Of a stretch of 64,000 nt of DNA, positions 36,295-47,135 are shown one piece after another (within the stretch, counting starts at the first letter, position 1; the number at the start of each line of letters is the position of its first letter). The notes beneath the pieces are model-generated. The model was given only the letters and a program-made list of their open reading frames with translations, made no database searches and was not told the DNA's origin. The translations under genes were made by a program, and so were the position numbers. Source of the stretch: Paludibacter sp963678465. GTDB taxonomy: Bacteria > Bacteroidota > Bacteroidia > Bacteroidales > Paludibacteraceae. The DNA lies in the NCBI GenBank assembly GCA_963678465.1, contig OY782858.1, positions 1,116,001 through 1,180,000 on the forward strand, written 5' to 3'.

Positions 36295-38061
36295 TTAGTA
36301 TTCGACAACTATCATATCCCAATATTTCAATGATGGGAGCGTTACCGTCACATTGTTTCCTGTTTGAACAAACTGTAGATTCTGAGCTACTCCGCGATTA
36401 ACATCGGGTGAGGCAAACCACACTTTAGAAACAGTGCCGGAAACATTTACGCTTACTTCGGGGGCATCTATCAGATTGGGTTCTGCTTGAGTTCCCTTAG
36501 GATCACGCCAAACCATTGTATTTGCATCAGTAAAGTTTATCAGGTGGTAAATATCTTTTCCATTTACTTTTTTTCCAATAGTAGCGACCTGCCCTTTAGC
36601 TGCCGGCCAACGAGTTGCAACAATATTACTGTTGGTAAAAGCCACCTCTGCTGCCTGAAAATCACCTCCATCCCTAAGCAGATTTTGATAAGCAACCATA
36701 AAGTCATAATAGTTTATTAATGCTTTGCCCAAATCTGCTTTTAATTGTAAATTGTTGCTGGGGAAATATTCATTAATGAGGTAATGCTCGCCTAATTCTA
36801 AATGTGATCCACCCCACGCAAAAATGGCTGAGTTTGCCAACAAAATTCCAGGTTTGTTTACAAAGCCAACACTACTCACGTTATAGTTCATGTATGCGGC
36901 AAGTACTATGTTCTTTTCAGGATTGCTTTTTGAAACATTATCGCGCATTAGTGCAATCATATCTCCATAACTCATATCGGGGTTATCACCATCGCGGGCT
37001 CCCCAAACTTCCACATAAAGGAAGTCGACAGGTGCATTTGCGATAGCTTCCTGACCATAACCACCAACAGCATTAAACAGCAAGCGTTTATCCGGCTCTG
37101 TCGTTTTCATTGCATTAATAAACGAACCGTATCCTTTACTCATATCGATCGATTTTCCATTATAATCGTATCGATCGCCCCGGTAACCCAACTGGTCTAT
37201 ATGGAAGCCATCGAAACCAAGTGCCTGATAAACGTCTTTGTTGCGCGCCACTAAATAGGCTTGCCACTGTTCGTTTCCCGGATCAAGCACCCAAATGTGA
37301 CTTCGTCCTCCTGAAAGATCATGATAATCTTTCTCTGAATGATTTTGATCTTTATATGCATACCATTCATCGCTTACGCCATCGGATGCTGCATTTTTTG
37401 TAGCACCGTAACAGAGATTATAAAACATTGTTTTCATCCCTTTCGCTTTGGCTTCATCAATGTATGATTTTACTGTAGAAAAATAATTTGTACGATAGAA
37501 AATATCTTCCCACGAAGTTGACGGATTTTCAACAGAACCCGCAAGTGGGCGTTGATGGTCGTATAACCAATCGTAAAATTGCAATCCGTTAATATGGTAT
37601 CTGTTTAAAATATCAATATTCCGGCTAATGAATTTGTTATCCATTTTTTCGTAATCTGAAACAAAACCGTATCGCGGAAATTTTGCCCAATCGGAAGAAA
37701 CATCTACTGCGATATTATTGATTAACTTTTCTACACCATTTTCAATGGTATAAATTTCCACCATATAGCCTCTGTAATCGTCATTGGGAGTTGTCCATGA
37801 CCATGTCTCAGTTGATAAATCAGTCTCACTTATTACATTACCAAGATATGTGTAGCGAACCTTAGCTCCATCTGGAATACCCTTTGCAATGAATTTGACC
37901 GTTTCTCCCGGATTATATAGAGCTTTGTCAGTAGAGATTGTAATGTCAATATATGATTCTCCATAAGAAAGAGGATTATTTGTGGTTTCAAAATAATCGC
38001 TGCTACAGCCCGACACAATTAATGTCGTTAAAGCGACAATTAAATATATTGTTTTCTTCAT
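36295..38061 (-). CDS. GH66 endo-dextranase, lipoprotein
   Basis: This 588-residue protein has a lipobox VSGC (Cys19). An N-terminal Ig-like domain (about 35-120) precedes the GH66 barrel with FPRYGFVSDYEKM (about 128-140), nucleophile Asp289 (GFDGFHIDQLG) and acid/base Glu351 (FLYVEVWG). A C-terminal beta domain ends it. GH66 cleaves alpha-1,6 links in dextran or makes cyclic isomalto-oligosaccharides. There is no inserted CBM35, which favours dextranase over the cyclising enzyme. It defines this PUL as a dextran locus and is likely on the cell surface. It lies 13 bp after the SusE gene. Confidence 0.92.
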   Translation of the reverse strand: MKKTIYLIVALTTLIVSGCSSDYFETTNNPLSYGESYIDITISTDKALYNPGETVKFIAKGIPDGAKVRYTYLGNVISETDLSTETWSWTTPNDDYRGYMVEIYTIENGVEKLINNIAVDVSSDWAKFPRYGFVSDYEKMDNKFISRNIDILNRYHINGLQFYDWLYDHQRPLAGSVENPSTSWEDIFYRTNYFSTVKSYIDEAKAKGMKTMFYNLCYGATKNAASDGVSDEWYAYKDQNHSEKDYHDLSGGRSHIWVLDPGNEQWQAYLVARNKDVYQALGFDGFHIDQLGYRGDRYDYNGKSIDMSKGYGSFINAMKTTEPDKRLLFNAVGGYGQEAIANAPVDFLYVEVWGARDGDNPDMSYGDMIALMRDNVSKSNPEKNIVLAAYMNYNVSSVGFVNKPGILLANSAIFAWGGSHLELGEHYLINEYFPSNNLQLKADLGKALINYYDFMVAYQNLLRDGGDFQAAEVAFTNSNIVATRWPAAKGQVATIGKKVNGKDIYHLINFTDANTMVWRDPKGTQAEPNLIDAPEVSVNVSGTVSKVWFASPDVNRGVAQNLQFVQTGNNVTVTLPSLKYWDMIVVEY

Positions 38062-38074
38062 GATTGATATAATT

Positions 38075-39541
38075 TTAACGTTTGGTGAATTTTACAGTTT
38101 CCTGCAATTGATCTAACTCTATTGTATAGGTACCGGCTTCGGTAATACTCCATTTATTATCGGGGTTTGAGCCCACATTGCTGTACAACATTTGCTCCTC
38201 GCTTCCGCTCGGGTTAGCTCCTCCACTGGTTGCAAGGAAAAAAGCTCCATTCCAATCAGTTTTTCTATCACAAGAGAATTTAATTTCTTTAGCGTTTAAG
38301 TGACCGGTCCATGTGAATTTATACGAATTTCCACTCACAGCATCCATAGCAGTTGCATTGCCAATATCCCAACCATTAGGTGTTGCATCGCCTACAAGAT
38401 AAATCATTGAGAATGGGGTAAATGGTACAATATCTACTTTCATGGTACGCAAATTCAGGGTTATTTTGTAAATGCCAGGTGCAAGTTTCCATTTATTATC
38501 ATTGGTATTCTCACTTTCCGACCACTTCACAACACTTAATCCAGTTCCAGCACCTTGTCCATTTACTGCTGGACGTAAAAATATTGTTGTTGGGTCAAAA
38601 TTATTGACAGTAGCAATTTTAAATTCATCACTACTGTTTGATGAGTTTAATTCTGCATTATAATGATAGATGTACGGATCTAGCATATCCACTCTCATTT
38701 CTTTGAATGTCCAGCCGGAGAACCCTCCAACAAACCATAAATCACCAAATTCAGATGCGTCTAATTCTTCGATACTAATGATTAATGTTATAATATTTAC
38801 CGTGATTCTATATTGTCCTGATTTGCTAATGTTGAATTTAGTGTCAGGTTGATCGTCAGATTCCCGATAAACAAGTAGATTATCACCATCTCCTTTATTG
38901 TATCCTGGAAGAAAGTTTCCAAGTTTCGTAATGAATTTTAGTTCTCCAGCATTTAAACGCCCTTGCCATGTGAATCCACCTGTCGTTCCATTAACAGAAT
39001 TCATTTTAGTAGCATTATCAGCATTCCAACCATTAGGTGCAGCCCCACCAATCAAATAGAGATTTTTAGTGATTGGTTTATAGGTCTTAATCTTAACTGC
39101 AAAAGATTCGGAAATTTGAGGTTCTGTACCTGCTGCAAGAACGGTAGCTATTACACGCGCTTTCACTGTGATTACAGAATCGGATTTGGCATTTAAAGAA
39201 TCTAATAAAACTGAATTTAAAGTTTCGTTTGTGTATACTATCGAAGTCGTATTCTTTCCTAATTCATAAGTGATGCCAGATTCGAAATTGCTATCTTCGT
39301 TTGTAATTTGGAATTGATAACTTATTGCAGCATTTGTACCATTATTTGTACCTGTTGTCCACTCGAAACTTAAAACACTTGAATTAGGATTAAGTACATC
39401 TAAAACCAAATCAGTAGTATTTGCTTTTAGTTTAAGCGCAGTTTCTCCTTTGTTTGTTTCCATTAAATCTTCGTTGCACGAAACAAAAAGTAACGGCAAT
39501 AAAAAAACTGTGGAGATTAATATTCTATATATAGTTTTCAT
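38075..39541 (-). CDS. susE: SusE-like outer-membrane glycan-binding lipoprotein
   Basis: This 488-residue protein has a lipobox FVSC (Cys22). An N-terminal Ig-like SusE domain (about 35-155) is followed by three starch-binding modules: NLYLIGGAAPNGWNADN (about 160), LWFVGGFSGWTF (about 265) and MIYLVGDATPNGWDIGN (about 380), the last ending at the C-terminus. It binds alpha-glucan at the surface for the SusCD pair. It follows susD by about 35 bp and precedes the GH66 gene. Confidence 0.9.
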   Translation of the reverse strand: MKTIYRILISTVFLLPLLFVSCNEDLMETNKGETALKLKANTTDLVLDVLNPNSSVLSFEWTTGTNNGTNAAISYQFQITNEDSNFESGITYELGKNTTSIVYTNETLNSVLLDSLNAKSDSVITVKARVIATVLAAGTEPQISESFAVKIKTYKPITKNLYLIGGAAPNGWNADNATKMNSVNGTTGGFTWQGRLNAGELKFITKLGNFLPGYNKGDGDNLLVYRESDDQPDTKFNISKSGQYRITVNIITLIISIEELDASEFGDLWFVGGFSGWTFKEMRVDMLDPYIYHYNAELNSSNSSDEFKIATVNNFDPTTIFLRPAVNGQGAGTGLSVVKWSESENTNDNKWKLAPGIYKITLNLRTMKVDIVPFTPFSMIYLVGDATPNGWDIGNATAMDAVSGNSYKFTWTGHLNAKEIKFSCDRKTDWNGAFFLATSGGANPSGSEEQMLYSNVGSNPDNKWSITEAGTYTIELDQLQETVKFTKR

Positions 39542-39578
39542 CTTATCAAATTTATTTTTTGTTTTAACTTCATGATTC

Positions 39579-41066
39579 TTAATATCCCGGATTTTGTTTC
39601 AAATTAGGATTAGTATCAATATCCTTTTGTGGAATTGGAAACAGTAAGTGTTTGCGTACAGCATTTACTTTTCCTATAGAGTGAAAGAAATCCAATGCAT
39701 ATTGTCCGTTATCAATACGAATCATATCGAACCAGCGATGTCCTTCAAACGCAAGTTCTACGCGACGTTCTTTAATGATTCTTTGTCGCATTTGATCTTG
39801 TGTAAGGTTTTGTAAGAATGATTTATTTGTTAATCCGGCACGCTTACGCACTAAATAAAGTGGTTCTACGGCATCATTAGTACGTCCAAGTTCGTTCAAA
39901 GCTTCAGCTTTCATTAGCAGTACGTCCGCATAGCGAAGTACTACAAAGTTTGCTGCATTGGTGTTGTAGTCAGGCGAAATAGATAGTGGCACAAGAAATT
40001 TACGTACATTGTAGCCTGTCATCGACATGGTTGAAAGATATTTTTTTCCTCCAAATGCCGGGCAACCTTCATAAAGAATGGTCTTGTCTTTTCGCAAATC
40101 TCCAGTTTCATACTGGTCTACAAACTCTTGCGTTGGTTGATTCCAACCATAACCACCTCCAACAAATTCCTGATTACGTGGCCCCATAAAAGTACTATGC
40201 CATGCTGCCTGATTTTCGTCGTCGAAGAAACCGGCTTTTGTCTTACCGTAATACTGAACTTCAAACAATGACTCAGCAGTGTTCTTATTCTTAGCTTCGC
40301 CACCAAAACAATCACTATAGTCAGGATTAAGAGTATAACCTAATTTAGTTACTTCGTCACACATTTCAATACATTCTACATATTTGCCAAGCGTGAGATA
40401 TACTTTTGCCAACATTCCATAGGCTGCTCCTTTTGATGCACGACCTTTATCGATAGTACTGTATTCTTCCCGTGTTGGAAGCAATTTTATGGCTTCTTTC
40501 AAATCTGGTATAATCACTTCGTTGTAAATGGTATCTTTTCCTACACGGCGAGGAAATAAGTCATCACCTGCGTTTGCAGGCTTTAAGCTCATAGGCACAT
40601 CTCCATAGAGCTGAACCAACAAGAAGAAGTAATGTGCACGTAAAAATTTAGCTTCGCCAATACAACGATTCTTGATACTTTCGCTAATATCCATTTCAGG
40701 GACATTTGCTAAAACAGTATTGCAATAAAGGATTCCCGGATTAGGTCCTCTCCAAAAGTCAATAGTGGCAAAATTATCAGCATCTGCCACAAAGTTTGCT
40801 AATTGAACTGTTTCTATGCCATCGCTACCGCCACCAGCACCTACTTGACTATTCCCAGCTATAATGTCCAATGTCCAGATACGCATATTATATAATTTTG
40901 GACGTTGTAAAGGCTGGTAAGCAGCATTGGTGAGTGCAATAGCACTTGCTTCATCTTTTATGGTCTCTGCTCCTGGATCTTCATAAGGTGACTTATTTAA
41001 GAAGTCATCACATGACACCATTAGAACAGATAAAAATATCGTTGTGATATAAATTAGTTTTTTCAT
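39579..41066 (-). CDS. SusD/RagB-family glycan-binding lipoprotein (dextran PUL)
   Basis: This 495-residue protein has a lipobox MVSC (Cys19). Its SusD core has KFLRAHYFFLLVQLYGDVP (about 138-156), RYADVLLMKAEALNELGR near 380-397 and the C-terminal RRVELAFEGHRWFDMIR signature, ending NPNLKQNPGY. It binds oligosaccharide for the SusC transporter and lies 23 bp after susC. Confidence 0.93.
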   Translation of the reverse strand: MKKLIYITTIFLSVLMVSCDDFLNKSPYEDPGAETIKDEASAIALTNAAYQPLQRPKLYNMRIWTLDIIAGNSQVGAGGGSDGIETVQLANFVADADNFATIDFWRGPNPGILYCNTVLANVPEMDISESIKNRCIGEAKFLRAHYFFLLVQLYGDVPMSLKPANAGDDLFPRRVGKDTIYNEVIIPDLKEAIKLLPTREEYSTIDKGRASKGAAYGMLAKVYLTLGKYVECIEMCDEVTKLGYTLNPDYSDCFGGEAKNKNTAESLFEVQYYGKTKAGFFDDENQAAWHSTFMGPRNQEFVGGGYGWNQPTQEFVDQYETGDLRKDKTILYEGCPAFGGKKYLSTMSMTGYNVRKFLVPLSISPDYNTNAANFVVLRYADVLLMKAEALNELGRTNDAVEPLYLVRKRAGLTNKSFLQNLTQDQMRQRIIKERRVELAFEGHRWFDMIRIDNGQYALDFFHSIGKVNAVRKHLLFPIPQKDIDTNPNLKQNPGY

Positions 41067-41089
41067 GATTGCGTATTATTTATATTGGT

Positions 41090-44086
41090 TTAAAATTTTA
41101 TATCAAGACCAAGGCTGATTGTTCTGGTCATAGGGTAACTACCAGAATCAATACCCGAAACTTCAGGGTCAAAACCGGAATAACGTGTTAACGTAAGTAA
41201 GTTTTGTGCAGAAATAAACATACGTGCACCAGACATATAAATTTTGGACAACGATTTTTTAGGAAGCGTATATCCTAAAGTGATATTTTTCAAGCGCAAG
41301 TATGAACCATCTTCAAGGAATCTGTCAGAAACACGATTATTATTATTCGGATCGGCATACACTGCGCGTGGAATGGAGTTACTGGTGCCTTCGCCAGTCC
41401 ATCTATCAAGCATTTTTATTGATTGATTAGTTACTGTCGACATGCTTTCAAGTGAAGATCGCGTTCCATTATATATTTCATTTCCCGCTACACCCTGAAA
41501 ATAAATTTGGAGATCAAAGTTGTGAAAATTGAAACTATTATTCATAGAGAATATCCAAGAAGGAGTAGGGTTACCCAGGAATGTCCGATCATTATCATTT
41601 ATAACACCATTATTGTCAAGATCTTTGAATCGAATATCTCCTGGAGAAGTTCCTTGTCCTCCTGTTTGAGATGGTTTTTGTACTGCATAAGAATTAACTT
41701 CATCCCAATTTTGAAAGATACCGTTGGTTACATAGCCATAATATGCACCAATTGGCTTCCCTACTGTGTGTGTTTGTACTCCAAAATACATTGGAACATC
41801 ACCATCGAGTTTCAAGACTTTATTTTTGTTATACGAAACATTCGCTTCAGTAATCCACTCAAAATTATTACTCTTTATATTCTTAGATGAGATAGTTAAT
41901 TCTATTCCTTGATTTTGTACTTTTCCTACATTAATCTGCGGTGTATAGCTGTCAGAATATCCTGTAGTTATGGGTACTGCCATTCCTACTAACATATTGC
42001 TCGTGTTTTTCAAATAAGCATCTAAAGTGATACTTAAAGCCTGATCAAAAAAGTGAGTATCAATACCAATATTCCATTGTTTTACGGTTTCCCATTTAAT
42101 TTCAGGACTTGGCATTACTAAGGGGTAAAGAGTAGCAACTGGTGTGTCATTGAAAACATATTGTGAAGTTTTTAATCTTGTAATGTATGCATAAGGATCT
42201 AACGGAGACTGATTTCCTGTTTCGCCATAACCGATGCGTAATTTTCCGTCAGTAAGAATTTTATTTTTGTTATAAAATGATTCTTCGGTAAAACGCCACG
42301 CTGCCGAGAATGACGGAAATGTTCCCCAACGATTGTTTGTAGAAATACGAGAAGTACCATCGCGACGCAAAGTTGCTGTCAAAAGATATTTATTGTCGTA
42401 ATTATAATTTGCACGTCCGAAAAAAGACAGCAATGCCCATTCACTCTGACCACCACCAATGAGCGGATTTAGTAGCCCATTGTTTAGTTGATTGTAATCA
42501 TCGGATAAAAAATCCTCTTTACTTCCATTTATATATCTAAAAAGATTACTTTGTGCACTCGAACCTATCATTACATTGATATTATGTTTTTCAGCAAAAG
42601 TGTCCATATATGTGATTGTATTATCCCATAAATAAGTTATCGATTTATTCCAACTCTCACTTCTGGTTGAAGTTGGAGCAGGTATTGGTTTCCAATCATA
42701 TTTAGGAGAAAATGAAACTGAACTCCAATCTTTATAATCGACTCCTACCAAAGATTTCAAGAAAACTTTTTTAGAAATGTTGATTTCTCCGAAAATATTT
42801 CCCAACAGATTGTATCCCTTAGTTTCAGATTTTTCCACATTGGCGGTTCCTATCGGATTACGCATATCACCGTACCAGATTGCACTATTTCCTGGTCCAG
42901 AATAACTTCCATCTTCATTATATATAGGCTGAGTAGGTAGCGATTGCATAGTTCCCAGAATATTATAGGAACCATTGCGTTTTAAATCGTGACTAAGTGT
43001 TAGATTGTTTCCGAATTTCAACCAATTACGAACTTTAGCTTCGTTGTTGAATTGAAATGTGTAGCGTTTAAAATCAGTATTAATAACTATACCTTTTTGA
43101 TCAAATATACCCGCTGAGACATAATAATTGTTATTATCACTTCCACCAGAATAAGATAGCAGGTAATTTTGCATTTTTCCGCTCTGTATTAGAGCATCAT
43201 ACCAATTAGTACCTTCACCCCAGAGTGTAGGGTCAGTGAAGTCAGGTCGTTGAGGTTGTCCTCCGTTTAGCATCATTTCGTTATGCAACGAAGCGAACTG
43301 ACTGGCATTAAGCAACTTTGGAGTCCCAATAGCATTGTTTATTGCAGTATTAGCGCTAAATGAAATTACACCTTGTCCAGATTTTCCCTTTTTTGTTGTA
43401 ATTAGAACTACACCATTTGCGCCTCTGGAACCATAAATTGCAGTTGCAGATGCATCTTTTAGAATGTCAATTGTCTCAACATCGTTTTGATTTATTGCAT
43501 TTAGGTTCAGATCGGTTGGAACACCATCGATGACAATTAAAGGAGAACAATCGTTAATTGATCCCAAACCACGTATACGAATTGAACTATTACTGCCAGG
43601 TGAACCTGAATTAGTAATCATCACACCGGCTGCACGCCCTTGCAGTGCTTCAGCAAGATTCGAAACAGGTTTGTCTTTAACCACACTACTCCCTACTGAG
43701 ACGGTAGAGCCGGTTAAATCTTTTTTTCTTTGAACTCCATAACCGACAACTACAACTTCATCTAATGTTTTTGTGCTTTCAGTGAGTTTAACAGAGAGAG
43801 GCTGACCATTAAATTGAATTTCTTTAGTTTCATATCCTAAATATGAAAAAATAAGAATAGTACCTCTATCTAAATTACCGGATATGGAGAATGCTCCATT
43901 AAAATCAGTAACTGTACCGGTTTTGGTTCCTTTTATAAGGACATTTACTCCAATAAGAGTTTCTCCTTTTAAGTCTGTCACAATTCCGGAAATAACATTG
44001 GTTGACTTTTGCGAGAAAGCAAAAGATACACTTAAAAACATACATAAAATAAGTATGCCAAAAATTCTTTTGTTGAGTTTTACCAT
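41090..44086 (-). CDS. SusC/RagA TonB-dependent transporter (dextran PUL)
   Basis: It has 998 residues from the ATG at 44086, which gives the signal peptide MVKLNKRIFGILIL; 21 extra residues upstream are unlikely. There is no STN domain: a carboxypeptidase-D-like domain (SGIVTDLKGETLIGVNVLIK) is followed by the plug (EVVVVGYGVQRKKDLTGSTV, then GVPTDLNLNAINQNDVETID) and the barrel. Lacking STN, it should not signal through FecR, which fits regulation by the SusR-like gene upstream. Confidence 0.93.
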   Translation of the reverse strand: MVKLNKRIFGILILCMFLSVSFAFSQKSTNVISGIVTDLKGETLIGVNVLIKGTKTGTVTDFNGAFSISGNLDRGTILIFSYLGYETKEIQFNGQPLSVKLTESTKTLDEVVVVGYGVQRKKDLTGSTVSVGSSVVKDKPVSNLAEALQGRAAGVMITNSGSPGSNSSIRIRGLGSINDCSPLIVIDGVPTDLNLNAINQNDVETIDILKDASATAIYGSRGANGVVLITTKKGKSGQGVISFSANTAINNAIGTPKLLNASQFASLHNEMMLNGGQPQRPDFTDPTLWGEGTNWYDALIQSGKMQNYLLSYSGGSDNNNYYVSAGIFDQKGIVINTDFKRYTFQFNNEAKVRNWLKFGNNLTLSHDLKRNGSYNILGTMQSLPTQPIYNEDGSYSGPGNSAIWYGDMRNPIGTANVEKSETKGYNLLGNIFGEINISKKVFLKSLVGVDYKDWSSVSFSPKYDWKPIPAPTSTRSESWNKSITYLWDNTITYMDTFAEKHNINVMIGSSAQSNLFRYINGSKEDFLSDDYNQLNNGLLNPLIGGGQSEWALLSFFGRANYNYDNKYLLTATLRRDGTSRISTNNRWGTFPSFSAAWRFTEESFYNKNKILTDGKLRIGYGETGNQSPLDPYAYITRLKTSQYVFNDTPVATLYPLVMPSPEIKWETVKQWNIGIDTHFFDQALSITLDAYLKNTSNMLVGMAVPITTGYSDSYTPQINVGKVQNQGIELTISSKNIKSNNFEWITEANVSYNKNKVLKLDGDVPMYFGVQTHTVGKPIGAYYGYVTNGIFQNWDEVNSYAVQKPSQTGGQGTSPGDIRFKDLDNNGVINDNDRTFLGNPTPSWIFSMNNSFNFHNFDLQIYFQGVAGNEIYNGTRSSLESMSTVTNQSIKMLDRWTGEGTSNSIPRAVYADPNNNNRVSDRFLEDGSYLRLKNITLGYTLPKKSLSKIYMSGARMFISAQNLLTLTRYSGFDPEVSGIDSGSYPMTRTISLGLDIKF

Positions 44087-44320
44087 TATTTTAAATTTAA
44101 GGTTGAATAATTCATTGTTTTGTCCGAATATCATTTCAAGTGTATGCATCTAAACTTTATACAATATCCGCCTTCTGACATTGCAAATATATGTAGATTT
44201 AGTTCTGTGTTATTTTGTTGGAATGAAATTGTAGTAAAAACGAGAATGTGTGCAATTTAAAATTCATATTATGAGGCATATAAACAAAAGCAATCATCAA
44301 AAAAAGTAGTGAAATTAGAA

Positions 44321-44365
44321 TAAAAAAAGAGGGTTTAAAAGATTTTGTAATCTCTTAAAACCCTC
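44321..44365 (-). terminator. Terminator of the susR-like gene
   Basis: GAGGGTTTTAAGAGATT and ATCTTTTAAACCCTC form a long stem, followed by seven T on the minus strand, just past the stop at 44385. The dextran susCD operon then needs its own promoter in 44090-44320. Confidence 0.8.
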
Positions 44366-44384
44366 TCATTATTTTCGTAGCAAC

Positions 44385-46028
44385 TTATTTTTCCATGCCA
44401 ATTTTCATTACATACGATTCAAATTCATCCCGAGGCACAGCAGACTTATTTCTTAATTTTGTACGATAGTTATATATGGTAGATAATGAATATCGTAAAA
44501 AGTGTGATATTTTAACGCTATCAGAAATCCCTAATCGTATTAAAGCAAAAATTCTCAATTCAGTATTCAATAACTCGCCAGATTTAAGTTGTGTTTCTTC
44601 ATTATCCACAAGCAAGGCCCTAAATTCTTCGACAAATGTTGGAAATAATTGAAGAAATGTACTATCAAAGTTCGTATAAAATTCTTTCAATTCATCCTCG
44701 ATAAATTGTTTCGATTTTATCGTTTTGATTAAATCATCAATTTTACCAGCTGTAGCTGTCTTATTCAGTAAACGACGATAATCATCCAGTTTGTCAATGT
44801 ACGCCGAACACTGATCCATATAACGCCCAATATATTCTTCCTTGATTAGGTTTGCTTCAGAAAGAGTCTCATTACTGTGCTTAAGCAATTTATTTGTTTC
44901 CGATAATTCTTTATTCAAATCATTTAGAAGTTTGTTTGCCTGACTAAGATCTTTTCTGGCCACAGAAAGTTTTCGCATCTGACGGTACACAGATAGAACT
45001 GCAATTAATAAAAAGACAGACAGCAAGCTAATACTAATTAACGAAATTATTAACTGACGTTGACGGGCTTGAGATTGATGTTGATAGGCTTGATCAATAA
45101 TCGGTAACATCTGAGATATTTCATAAGTTCTCAAACGAGCATTACAAAACAACGCATCCTCAAGTGATCTTTTAATATATTTATATGCACGATCTATGTC
45201 TCCTTCTTTGTATAATAAAAAAGCTAAACTTCTTAAAGAGATATAATCCTTAGTAGCTGATTGAATATCATTAATGGCAGATATTATTAACCATTTCTTT
45301 TCATTTTCTCTGTTTTGTTGCTTTTGGTATGTCACCGAAATACAATATGCAATAATTGCTCTTGTATGCTTGTCATTTTTAATGGCAGGATAATAAGTTA
45401 ATAAAATTTTGATGGCCTCATCCGATTTTTTATTTGCAATTAATTGATCTGTTTTTACCATTATGTGAGTTTCGGAATTAGGAGGATTAACAACGAGTAA
45501 AGAATCCCTAAAATTAGAGACTAACTTATTATACCTTTCTTTTTCCCGAGTAGAGACAGTATAATCTGCCATGAAACCGTAAACAGTTCTATAGACATGA
45601 AAATAATAAGCTTTTAAATCAGGATTATCCTGAATATTTATCGTTTCCAGAATATCCATAGATTCTTTGTACATACCGCTAGTTCCCATAATTGAAGCTA
45701 AATTTAATTTGGCATCAGTTAAATTCCAACGGTTGTTCATTTTTTCAGCAATTTGCAATTTCTTTTGTGCATAGGTTAATGCTGAGTCTGATTTATATGA
45801 TTTGTAGTCATCGTAAAGTTGGCCACAAATTTTATAACGTTGATCATCATTATTTGTGTATCTTAACAAATACTTTAGTTTGTTAAGCTGTTCTTCTTTC
45901 TGGTTGGAAAAAACTTGGTAGTTATCTACAGAACTATCCAAAACCTTTAGCAAAGAATCAATATCATTATTTGCAAATAGTGACATCGATAATACAAAAT
46001 ATCCAGCAATAAAAAGTAGTTTCTTCAT
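44385..46028 (-). CDS. SusR-like membrane-anchored transcriptional regulator (TPR plus HTH)
   Basis: This 547-residue protein has a signal peptide (1-20) and a periplasmic TPR-like region (about 25-320). One membrane segment follows (about 330-350, LIISLISISLLSVFLLIAVL), then a coiled-coil cytoplasmic part (about 355-400) and a C-terminal HTH (LRIFALIRLGISDSVKISHFL, about 488-508). This is the architecture of SusR/DUF6377 regulators, which sense alpha-glucan oligosaccharides in the periplasm and activate susC. It lies just upstream of the dextran susCD operon on the same strand. Confidence 0.88.
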   Translation of the reverse strand: MKKLLFIAGYFVLSMSLFANNDIDSLLKVLDSSVDNYQVFSNQKEEQLNKLKYLLRYTNNDDQRYKICGQLYDDYKSYKSDSALTYAQKKLQIAEKMNNRWNLTDAKLNLASIMGTSGMYKESMDILETINIQDNPDLKAYYFHVYRTVYGFMADYTVSTREKERYNKLVSNFRDSLLVVNPPNSETHIMVKTDQLIANKKSDEAIKILLTYYPAIKNDKHTRAIIAYCISVTYQKQQNRENEKKWLIISAINDIQSATKDYISLRSLAFLLYKEGDIDRAYKYIKRSLEDALFCNARLRTYEISQMLPIIDQAYQHQSQARQRQLIISLISISLLSVFLLIAVLSVYRQMRKLSVARKDLSQANKLLNDLNKELSETNKLLKHSNETLSEANLIKEEYIGRYMDQCSAYIDKLDDYRRLLNKTATAGKIDDLIKTIKSKQFIEDELKEFYTNFDSTFLQLFPTFVEEFRALLVDNEETQLKSGELLNTELRIFALIRLGISDSVKISHFLRYSLSTIYNYRTKLRNKSAVPRDEFESYVMKIGMEK

Positions 46029-46400
46029 ATAATTGCACTTAAGTTACGCACAAAGATAGATACTTTTTGGTGTATTTTGTTACCAATTATTCAAAATTGG
46101 GGTTCAATAATTTCGTTGAGTACTAAAATTTGATTGAATTTGTTCGTTTATATTTGTTCCAATATTTTAAATTAAATTTCAGGAATTTGTATGAATATAT
46201 TTTTTCAACAAAAATCACAGCATAATTAAAGTCTTATATGTTCAAAATATAATATCTTATTTTATGCTGAAGTTATTCTATACAAACGGCAAGTGTTCTT
46301 TGAGTGTCTGAAAACAGAGATACGCATCAAGCTGTATCCAACAACTTAATGGCTAAACTTAGCTCAAATTTAGTGCAAGGTGCAAGTGTCTATCTATATA
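46029..46400. other. Intergenic region between susR-like gene and IS copy 3
   Basis: No gene can be supported. The stretch holds the susR-like promoter region (46029-46200) and AT-rich sequence up to the IS end at 46401. A plus-strand ORF that crosses the IS boundary here is chance. Confidence 0.4.
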
Positions 46401-47135
46401 GTCGAGCCTTAAAAAGCCCATTTTCGTATTATATTATTGTTGATTTGGTAAAACATAGCTTTTATCAAGTCAACAATTTGTATTTTAAATTCGAGCCCAA
46501 AAGATGATTTCCATTTATTCATCATCCTTTTGAAGTTAAATGCAGCTGTTGCAAGCATTACATTAATATTATCGCCTGTAATTCCTTTGTAGAAGTTACG
46601 ATTTAAGCGGTGGTCAGTTTTTAAATGACCATTTATAGGTTCTATGGCAGCTCTTTTCCTAAATTGCTTCTTTAGTTTATTTTGCTGATATTGAGATTGT
46701 TTTCTGTTGTTGAAAGGTTTTGGAATTTCGATTGTCGTATCGTTAATTTGTCTTTTCCCTTTGTAACCTCTGTCTCCAATTAATGTCTTTAGGGTTCTTT
46801 TGCCTAATAGCCTTTCTGTTTGTTCCAGTGCCGGTTCTATTGTGTGTCCATCATACGGATTTCTAAAACCCAGAGCGCCAATTATCACACCTGTGGTTTG
46901 AGTGTAGATAATCGAAACTTTATTCCCAAACTCATACTTCTTGTGCTCTTTCCCTTTGGATATGCATTGAACATCAGGTTCATGCACAGAATAAATTTTG
47001 TTCTTGTCGCTCTTTTTCTGATTTAAAATACGCTTAAACAAATCAATGTCTGATTGATATCTCGAATCGGGGGATAAGTTTCTCTCCAACTCACGAACTA
47101 ATCTGCCTGCAATGGTTTTCTCTTTTCTATCGGCT
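46401..47135 (-). mobile_element. Truncated IS copy 3 (transposase C-terminal part)
   Basis: The left IS end GTCGAGCCTTAAAAAG is intact at 46401. The transposase is present from about copy-1 residue 206 (ADRKEKTIAGRL) to the C-terminus. The N-terminal 200 residues and the right end are missing. Beyond 47135 the sequence becomes a Bro-N domain. It has the same orientation as copies 1 and 2. Confidence 0.85.

Noticed and set aside
46304..46507. Plus-strand ORF across the left end of IS copy 3
   Set aside because: It crosses the IS boundary and its second half recurs as an antisense frame in IS copy 1; chance.
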